Both the position numbers and the translations under genes were made by a program. Shown one piece after another: positions 1 to 4,917 of a stretch of 6,037 nucleotides of DNA. The stretch comes from CAZOIA01 sp964579675 (GTDB lineage: Bacteria; Planctomycetota; Phycisphaerae; UBA1845; PWPN01). The notes under the pieces were generated by a model. That model ran no database searches. It was given only the letters and a program-made list of their open reading frames with translations, and had not been told where the DNA came from. How positions within the stretch are numbered: the first letter of the stretch is position 1; every line of letters begins with the position of its first letter. The stretch spans positions 1 to 6,037 of the forward strand of contig CAZOIA010000279.1 of assembly GCA_964579675.1 (NCBI GenBank), written 5' to 3'.

Positions 1-2
1 TC

Positions 3-407
3 CTGTGCCCGGCCTGTCAGAGGGAGAGGAAGGAGAAGGAGTCGGATAAGACCGGGGCAGGTCCGGACCAGTTGGACTCGCTGCCCCTGGTGTCGGACGA
101 CTCCGGGGCAACCGGCAGGCCGGAGGAATCGTCAGGCGGCGGCCTCCCGGGTCTCAGCGCTGCCGAAGCGGTGGGTCAGGAGGGCCAAGCCCACCCGCGA
201 TCACCGAGCACCCCGGGTGCCGGAGCGAGGCGCCTCCGCACCTTCCACGCCAGGTTGTCCGAGGGGGCCGTCCGCCATCTCGACGAGCAGGTCAACGCCT
301 GGCTGGAGAGCCACCCGGAGATCGAGATCAAGTTCGCCAACACCACGGTCGGCGTGTGGGAAGCCAAGCACGCCGAGCCGAATCTGATCGTGATGATCTT
401 CTACTGA
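3..407 (+). CDS. C-terminal part of an uncharacterised protein (5' end outside window)
   Basis: The reading frame is open from base 3, with no stop between the window edge and the TGA at 405-407, so this is the tail of a longer gene. The TTG at 72 is not a credible start. The visible 134 residues fall into three parts. First comes a CPAC (CxxC) motif followed by a Lys/Glu-rich stretch, possibly the last knuckle of a zinc ribbon. Then there is a Gly/Ser/Pro/Glu-rich linker of about 55 residues that looks disordered. Last is a compact C-terminal domain of about 58 residues starting near RRLRTFHARL and ending EPNLIVMIFY. Its pattern (a helix with an amphipathic HLDEQVNAWL segment, then the strands EIEIKFANTTVGVW and NLIVMIFY) loosely recalls the small Cse60-like sporulation protein family, but this is only a shape resemblance. 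I do not recognise the gene and assign no function. The C-terminal domain is certainly coding-like; the linker is less certain. Confidence 0.65.
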   Translation: MCPACQRERKEKESDKTGAGPDQLDSLPLVSDDSGATGRPEESSGGGLPGLSAAEAVGQEGQAHPRSPSTPGAGARRLRTFHARLSEGAVRHLDEQVNAWLESHPEIEIKFANTTVGVWEAKHAEPNLIVMIFY

Positions 408-417
408 TCGCCTGCGC

Positions 418-446
418 TCGAAACGAATCGGATTCCCAATTACAAT
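418..446 (+). promoter_or_regulatory. Putative sigma70-type promoter for the mgtE operon
   Basis: A TCGAAA box at 418-423 (4 of 6 matches to TTGACA) is followed, after a 17-base spacer, by TACAAT at 441-446 (5 of 6 matches to TATAAT). The surrounding 420-446 is the only AT-leaning patch in the gap between the first two genes. Transcription would begin near 453, giving an untranslated leader of roughly 85 bases before the ATG at 540. The match is by eye, and promoter consensus in the likely host phylum is not well defined. Confidence 0.35.
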
Positions 447-525
447 CCGCGGAGGTGGTTGCTCTTCGACGGGCCGGTGAGGTCAGAGAAGGGTGGCGGC
501 CCCCGGACGACGCGCGGCTTGCCGC

Positions 526-530
526 AGGAG
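526..530 (+). promoter_or_regulatory. Ribosome binding site deciding the mgtE start
   Basis: AGGAG lies nine bases before the ATG at 540. It favours this start over the in-frame TTG at 459. That TTG has GGAGG at 451-455 only three bases upstream, and it would add 27 residues with no resemblance to the MgtE N terminus. Confidence 0.7.
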
Positions 531-539
531 TGTTGTGGA

Positions 540-1919
540 ATGGCTCCTCCCGATACCGTCCAGGTCGAACCGTCGGGCTCGGGCGACGTGACCCAGCAAC
601 TGCGCGACCGGCTCGTTGGCTCTGACGGCAGGTTTCTGGCTGAATGGATCGACTCGCTGCCGTCGGGCGAAATCGTGCGTGCGTTTTTCCACCTGTCGGC
701 GGAAGAACAGGCCCAGCTCCTGCACATCCTGGACCCTGAAGACGCGGCCGACCTGATCGACGACCTTCCGGACGAGCAATCGGCCGATCTGCTCGAGGAG
801 ATGCCACCCGACGAGGCGGCGGCGATCGTCGAGGAGTTGGACAGCGACGACCGGGCCGACGTCCTGGGCGAGATGGAGGAGGAAGGGGCCGAGGCGATCC
901 TGGAGGCGCTGCCCCCGGAGGAGGCGGAAGAGGCCCGCCAGTTGCTCGCGTACGAGAGCGACACCGCCGGCGGGGTGATGATCAAGGAGTACGTCGCGTA
1001 CAAGCTGGGCACGACGGTGGGCAAGGTGCTCGACGACCTGCGCCAGCACCACGACGAGTACTCCCACTACGACGTCCGGTACTTCTACGTGACCGACCAG
1101 GCCGGCGTGCTGAAAGGGGTGCTTCGCCTCCGGGACATGGTCCTCTCTTCCCGGCAACGCCCGATCGACGAAGTGATGATCACTGACCCGACGATGGTGC
1201 ACGTGGGCCTGGACCTGAGCACGCTGCAGCAGATGTTCGAAACGCACAGCTACTCGGGGTTGCCGGTGGTGGACAAGTCGGGCCGACTGCTTGGGGTGGT
1301 GATCGAAAAAGAGGTGGCCGAGGCCGCACGCAAGAATGCAAACCGGACCATGCTCAAGTTGGCCGGGATCTTCGGCGGCGAAGAACTGCGCTCCATGCCC
1401 CTGCTGCAGCGGGTGGGCCGGCGCCTGTCCTGGCTGCTTATCATTCTGATACTGAGTGTATGTGCGGCCAGCGTCATCCATTTCTTCGAGGGAACGCTGG
1501 AGAAGATGATCGCGCTGACCATGTTCCTGCCCGTGGTGGCCGGCATGAGCGGCTGCTCGGGCAACCAGGCCGTCGCGCTTTCGCTACGGGAACTCGCCCT
1601 CGGTACGGTTAAGCCTTGGGACGTCATCCACGTCCTGGCCAAGGAAATGAAGGTGGGCCTTTTCAATGGGATCGTGCTCGGAGTGGTGCTCGGCGTGATC
1701 GGTTACGTCTGGAAGGGCAGGTACGATCTGGGTATCATTATCGGATCAGCACTGGCCCTCAACACGGTGATCTCGGTCTGCCTGGGAGGAGCGTTGCCTT
1801 TGCTGCTGAAAGGGCTTCGGATCGATCCCGCGATTGCCTCGTCACCGATTCTGACTACCGTGGCGGATACGGGCGGCTTCTTGATGGTATTGAGTTTCGC
1901 CGCCTTGATGATGGGCTGA
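540..1919 (+). CDS. mgtE: MgtE-family magnesium transporter/channel
   Basis: The 459-residue product matches the full length of MgtE, a dimeric inner-membrane Mg2+ channel gated by cytosolic Mg2+. It has the family's domain order. Residues about 38-140 form the acidic helical-repeat N domain (units such as DPEDAADLIDDLP and EEMPPDEAAAIVEEL), and YESDTAGGVM (138-147) links to the next domain. Two CBS domains cover about 148-208 and 209-263. Five membrane helices lie at about 295-315, 323-340, 371-389, 397-422 and 435-458. The signature GCSGNQ ends at residue 343. Asp443 in TTVADTGG aligns with the pore Mg2+-binding Asp432 of Thermus thermophilus MgtE (TLSDVTG). The signature has Cys-Ser where the Thermus protein has Asn-Thr (GGNTGNQ). 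The ATG at 540 follows AGGAG. The gene heads an apparent five-gene operon, with the next start 14 bases after its stop. Confidence 0.95.
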   Translation: MAPPDTVQVEPSGSGDVTQQLRDRLVGSDGRFLAEWIDSLPSGEIVRAFFHLSAEEQAQLLHILDPEDAADLIDDLPDEQSADLLEEMPPDEAAAIVEELDSDDRADVLGEMEEEGAEAILEALPPEEAEEARQLLAYESDTAGGVMIKEYVAYKLGTTVGKVLDDLRQHHDEYSHYDVRYFYVTDQAGVLKGVLRLRDMVLSSRQRPIDEVMITDPTMVHVGLDLSTLQQMFETHSYSGLPVVDKSGRLLGVVIEKEVAEAARKNANRTMLKLAGIFGGEELRSMPLLQRVGRRLSWLLIILILSVCAASVIHFFEGTLEKMIALTMFLPVVAGMSGCSGNQAVALSLRELALGTVKPWDVIHVLAKEMKVGLFNGIVLGVVLGVIGYVWKGRYDLGIIIGSALALNTVISVCLGGALPLLLKGLRIDPAIASSPILTTVADTGGFLMVLSFAALMMG

Positions 1920-1933
1920 GGGAGCCTGCGGAC

Positions 1934-2506
1934 ATGACGCCAAGCGCGGACAGGACACCGGTGCGAACGGGCGCTCCGATTGCCGGATCCGGTTCGGCGG
2001 ATAACGTCTCGTGTTTCCGGCCCGCCCGGCATCCGCTGGGTCCGCTGGTCAGTATCGTGGCGCTGGACCGTCCGGTGATCGGCCGGCTGTACGCCGCCGG
2101 GGCCGCCGCAGCGGCCGGAGTCCTGCTGTTCATCGCCGCCGGTCTCGCCCCCAACGGGCGCCACCTGGGCACGCACCGGCAACTCGGCCTGCCGCCTTGC
2201 GGCTTCGTCACCATGACCGGGTTGCCGTGTCCGACCTGCGGCATGACCACCGCTTTCGCATATACCGTCCACGGGCAGTTCGTCGAGGCGATCCGGTCCC
2301 AACCGGTCGGGTTCCTCCTGGCTACTGCCACCGCCGGGCTGGGGATCGTCGCTGCATTGGCCGCGCTGACCGGGCGACGACCGGTGGTCAACTGGTACCG
2401 TGTCAACCCGACGAGCCTTGTCTGGTGGGTGGCGGGCTTGGCGGTCGCGTCCTGGGCCGCCAAGATCCTGCTCGGGCTCGCGGACGGGTCCCTGCCGGCG
2501 AAGTAA
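1934..2506 (+). CDS. DUF2752 small membrane protein
   Basis: This 190-residue protein carries the DUF2752 hallmark: TGLPCPTCGMTTAF at residues 95-108, with a further Cys at 89 (LPPCG). Hydrophobic segments at about 55-73, 126-147 and 161-181 suggest three membrane helices, with the Cys motif near the membrane face between the first and second. DUF2752 proteins are small bacterial membrane proteins of unknown function. The paired cysteines suggest metal binding or thiol chemistry, but nothing here proves it. The first 50 or so residues form a polar, poorly structured extension before the first helix. The ATG at 1934 follows AGGGAG (1919-1924), which overlaps the end of mgtE, so translation is probably linked to that gene. 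The open frame extends upstream into mgtE without a better start. Confidence 0.88.
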   Translation: MTPSADRTPVRTGAPIAGSGSADNVSCFRPARHPLGPLVSIVALDRPVIGRLYAAGAAAAAGVLLFIAAGLAPNGRHLGTHRQLGLPPCGFVTMTGLPCPTCGMTTAFAYTVHGQFVEAIRSQPVGFLLATATAGLGIVAALAALTGRRPVVNWYRVNPTSLVWWVAGLAVASWAAKILLGLADGSLPAK

Positions 2507-2540
2507 CGTTCGATCTTCTTGACGGGTGTGGAGAGGTCGC

Positions 2541-3203
2541 ATGTTGAATCGATTGCGCCGGTCAACGAGGCCGCCGACACAATGGCTCCTCTGGCTCCTG
2601 ATCGCCAGCGCCCCCCTGGTCTCAGGTTGCGGTCTGGCCAAGGCCATCATCATGCAGACGGCGCCCACGACCGAGAAAGTCCCCGCCGAGTTCAACCGCC
2701 TGACCGGGAAAAGGGTACTCGTTTACGTATGGGTCCGTCCCGAGATCAAGTGGGCTTATGGGATGGTGCGCCTCGACCTGGCGAGCTATCTCTCGGAATA
2801 CCTCGCGGAGAACGTCAAGGACGTCACGGTCGTTGACTACCGCCGCGTCGAGTCCTATCTCGAAAAGGCTAAGACCTCCGATGTGAATCCGGTTGAACTC
2901 GGCCGCCATTTCAGTGCGGACATGGTCGTGCACCTGTCCGTCTATCGGGTCAGCTTGCGAGATCCGGGACTGGCCCACTTCTACCGGGGCCGGATCGGCG
3001 CATCGGTGGAGGTCCATGACCTGAGCCGACCCGACGAGCCCCCGGAGCGAATCCCGCTCGGGGACGTGGAGGTGGCGGTGCCCGAAGAAGGGCCAATCGG
3101 CCTGACAAACGTTACCCCGGCTGAGGTCCGCCAGAGGACCTACTACGTTTTCACCGAAAGAGTCGGGCGAAAGTTCCATGAGTACGAACGCGAGGTGGAC
3201 TGA
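2541..3203 (+). CDS. Envelope lipoprotein of unknown function (paralogue 1)
   Basis: The 220-residue product begins with a basic stretch (residues 1-13), a hydrophobic core WLLWLLIASAPL and the lipobox LVSGC with Cys30. It should therefore be processed by signal peptidase II and anchored in a membrane. The mature part looks like an alpha/beta domain: a strand GKRVLVYVWV (56-65), a helix around LASYLSEYLAENV, a strand DVTVVDY, and then GRHFSADMVVHLSVYRVSL (121-139). This order, with a predicted N-terminal strand followed by a 'VxxYLxxA...ADxVVxxxV' pattern, recalls the TolB-N/LpoB/CsgG-type periplasmic fold, but I cannot assign it to a named family. The ATG at 2541 is preceded by GGAG at 2530-2533, and a GTG at 2526 is in frame but less likely. 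It starts 34 bases after the DUF2752 gene, and its stop overlaps the start of the next lipoprotein gene. Confidence 0.85.
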   Translation: MLNRLRRSTRPPTQWLLWLLIASAPLVSGCGLAKAIIMQTAPTTEKVPAEFNRLTGKRVLVYVWVRPEIKWAYGMVRLDLASYLSEYLAENVKDVTVVDYRRVESYLEKAKTSDVNPVELGRHFSADMVVHLSVYRVSLRDPGLAHFYRGRIGASVEVHDLSRPDEPPERIPLGDVEVAVPEEGPIGLTNVTPAEVRQRTYYVFTERVGRKFHEYEREVD

Positions 3204-3853
3204 TGGGGCGCCCGAGCAACTTGCGAAGCCTTGGTCTCGTTGCCGGGCTGCTCACGGCAACAACCGGATGCGGGCCCCAGGTCGGGGCATGGCTGTACAC
3301 GCTCGGTCTGGTTCCGGATGAGAAAGTCGCCGCAGAATACAAACTCCCGGACGGACCCGTGTTGATCCTCGTCGACGACAACCAGGGCCTGGTTCAACCA
3401 CCCCTGGCCCGGCGGGCGCTGGTCGAGGCACTGGGCGAGGAATTGAAAAAACACAACGCCGCCGGAGAGGTCACGACCAATGAGGAACTGGCCCGGCTCC
3501 GGCGGTCGGCTCCGGACTTCGATGAACTCAGCATCCGTCAGGTCGGCCGGCGGGCCAATGCGGACACCGTGTTGTGGATCAACGTGGAGGACTTCTCCGT
3601 CGAGGATGATCTGGAACTGCTGGCCTCGCCGGCCCGGTTCGTCGTCAGATTGAAGGTGTTCAACGCCCGGGCCGATGACAAGCGGGACCTCAGGCTTTGG
3701 CCTCGGGAGCGGGAGGGGCGATTCGTTACCATTACGGTCAGCCCGCACGATATCCGCGAGTGCAAGAAGATGGCCGACGTACACCGGAAGATCGCAGCCG
3801 TCATGGCGAACAAGACCGCCAGACTGTTCTACGATCATACAATCGAACGGTGA
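3203..3853 (+). CDS. Envelope lipoprotein of unknown function (paralogue 2)
   Basis: The 216-residue product starts at an ATG sharing one base with the previous stop (TGATG at 3201-3205), with GAGG at 3192-3195 as ribosome binding site, so the two genes are translationally coupled. The N terminus (SLGLVAGLLTATTGC) is a short signal peptide ending at Cys23. The residue at -3 is Thr rather than Leu, so the lipobox is weaker than that of its neighbour. The mature part appears homologous to the preceding lipoprotein. EKVAAEY (40-46) matches EKVPAEF there (45-51), GRRANAD (115-121) matches GRHFSAD (121-127), and the spacing between the two landmarks is 75 and 76 residues. Both then run into a predicted strand and a final helix near the C terminus. 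Function is unknown; a role as an envelope complex partner is a guess from gene order. Confidence 0.85.
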   Translation: MGRPSNLRSLGLVAGLLTATTGCGPQVGAWLYTLGLVPDEKVAAEYKLPDGPVLILVDDNQGLVQPPLARRALVEALGEELKKHNAAGEVTTNEELARLRRSAPDFDELSIRQVGRRANADTVLWINVEDFSVEDDLELLASPARFVVRLKVFNARADDKRDLRLWPREREGRFVTITVSPHDIRECKKMADVHRKIAAVMANKTARLFYDHTIER

Positions 3854-3882
3854 CGGTGGCCTGGGTTGGAGAATCGCGTCCG

Positions 3883-4431
3883 GTGACACCCTCGGAGTGC
3901 ATGGTACTGCTGGGACTCGGCGAGGCGGCCTCCCTCGACGAGATCAAGCGGGCGTACCGCCGCCTCGCCCAGCAACTTCATCCCGACAAGCACGGGGGAG
4001 ACGACGTTGCCCGGCGACGGTTCGTCGAAGTATCGGACGCCTATCGCACGTTGGCCAGGGCGGCCCAAGCAGTGGAGCGGGGCAAGGACGTGGGGACGTG
4101 CCGGGAGTGCGGCCAGTTCGGCGAGGTGGCGAGCGGCCCAGATGGGCGCCCCCGCTGCCGGGGCTGCGTTTTCCGGCCCGTCGGAGGTCGGCTGTTGCCC
4201 TTTCCCGTGCTGGTCGTGGCCAAATGTGTGAGCACGTTCGTGCTGCTCGCCGCCGGGAGCTACCTGCTGACCGCGGCCATCTCGACGGGCAGGCAGGCCT
4301 ATGCCGCCGGAGCTTTCCTGGCCGGGCTGCTCGGCCTGGCGGCCCTGGCCCACACCTGCGTGACCGTGGTCCACTGTCTGCATCCCCGCGAACGGACTGT
4401 CCAACGAAAGCAACGAGTCAACAGACTCTGA
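3883..4431 (+). CDS. Short J-domain protein with zinc ribbon and two membrane helices
   Basis: From the GTG at 3883 the product is 182 residues. The first 60 form a J domain: LLGLGEAASLDEIKRAYRRL, then the HPD tripeptide at 33-35 that stimulates DnaK ATPase, then FVEVSDAYRTLARA as the third and fourth helices. CREC (73-76) and CRGC (92-95) make a one-knuckle-pair zinc ribbon. Two hydrophobic segments follow at about 108-131 and 139-163. The G/F region and four-knuckle zinc domain of true DnaJ are absent, so this is a specialised J protein that could recruit DnaK to the membrane. The start is uncertain. GTG 3883 has GGAGA at 3868-3872 upstream and gives a normal J-domain beginning (TPSECMVLLGL). 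GTG 3850 overlaps the previous stop (GTGA) but lacks a visible ribosome binding site. ATG 3901 would clip the first helix. It is the last gene of the + strand cluster. Confidence 0.85.
   Translation: MTPSECMVLLGLGEAASLDEIKRAYRRLAQQLHPDKHGGDDVARRRFVEVSDAYRTLARAAQAVERGKDVGTCRECGQFGEVASGPDGRPRCRGCVFRPVGGRLLPFPVLVVAKCVSTFVLLAAGSYLLTAAISTGRQAYAAGAFLAGLLGLAALAHTCVTVVHCLHPRERTVQRKQRVNRL
4415..4428. terminator. Small perfect hairpin at the convergent junction
   Basis: GAGTC-AACA-GACTC forms a perfect five-base-pair stem with a four-base loop just before the stop codon of the J-domain gene. On the + strand it is not followed by a T run. On the - strand it is followed by a moderately T-rich stretch (GTTGCTTTCGTTGG), so it could weakly terminate transcription coming from the PIN gene. 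The stem is short, and this may be chance. Confidence 0.2.
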
Positions 4432-4459
4432 TGGAAATCGCGAATCCGCGGGCGACTGT

Positions 4460-4906
4460 TCATACCGACGCCGGATTGAGAACCGTCAAGCCTTCCTGCT
4501 CCGCGGCGCCGTTCAGTTCCTGATCGGCTGAGACAAGCGTCAGCCCATCCTCCTTTCCACGCTCCCCACGCGCAAGCAAGGCGCAGGCTAGTTGAATCGC
4601 GTCGGCTGCCCGCAGGCCGTGTTCGCGCACCAGACTGATCGCCCGAGACATCGTAGCGCCACCCAATTCAATGATCTGGAAGACGGCAGTGTCCTCGTCA
4701 AGCAGCCGGAGAGCGGTATGCAGCGCCTGTTCACCAATCTCGCCATGGCGGGATCGCCTGACAAGCGCCGATGCCACCTCTACGACAGACAGGCGCGAGA
4801 TGACGACCCCGCCCGTCGGCACGGACTCCAACAAGCTCAGCATGTACGGGCTCCCCGATTCTGCCACGTAGAGCTTAGCCATGGCAGAGGTGTCCAGGTA
4901 ATACAT
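4460..4906 (-). CDS. PIN-domain ribonuclease, VapC-like toxin
   Basis: The 148-residue product is a single complete PIN domain, the usual VapC size. The Mg2+-binding acidic residues are all present: Asp5 in YLDTSAMAKLY, Glu43 in SRLSVVEVASAL, Asp102 in LRAADAIQLA and Asp128 in TLVSADQEL, followed by the typical ending (AAEQEGLTVLNP). Active PIN proteins of this type are RNases that cut tRNA, rRNA or mRNA. The ATG at 4906 gives the standard beginning MYYLDTSA. The in-frame TTG at 4921 would add five residues and overlap the stop of the upstream gene (TTGA), and GGGA six bases before it makes it a real alternative. No VapB-like antitoxin gene lies beside it. The preceding gene encodes a much larger HEPN-type protein. 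The gene converges with the J-domain gene, with 28 bases between the stops. Confidence 0.92.
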   Translation of the reverse strand: MYYLDTSAMAKLYVAESGSPYMLSLLESVPTGGVVISRLSVVEVASALVRRSRHGEIGEQALHTALRLLDEDTAVFQIIELGGATMSRAISLVREHGLRAADAIQLACALLARGERGKEDGLTLVSADQELNGAAEQEGLTVLNPASV

Positions 4907-4917
4907 CCTGCTGGAGT

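Noticed and set aside
514..525. GCGGC-TT-GCCGC inverted repeat just before the mgtE ribosome binding site
   Set aside because: The loop is two bases (or the stem four with a tetraloop). It is too short to call an M-box or other riboswitch, and no Mg2+ riboswitch features were seen.
459..539. TTG start for mgtE with GGAGG upstream
   Set aside because: The spacing is only three bases, the added residues do not look like MgtE, and the probable promoter places transcription start near 453. The ATG at 540 with AGGAG is better.
483..1481. Long open frame of 332 codons on the - strand inside mgtE
   Set aside because: It is a shadow of the strongly supported mgtE gene caused by high GC. Its translation is rich in His, Arg, Gln and Val runs with no domain, and it lacks an independent ribosome binding site.
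1616..1933. In-frame upstream extension of the DUF2752 gene into mgtE
   Set aside because: It would overlap mgtE by about 300 bases and translates to Arg/Gly-rich shadow sequence. The ATG at 1934 has a good ribosome binding site.
1703..2695. 330-codon open frame on the - strand across mgtE, DUF2752 and lipoprotein 1
   Set aside because: It crosses three well-supported + strand genes and translates to Arg/Gly/Pro-rich, non-globular sequence.
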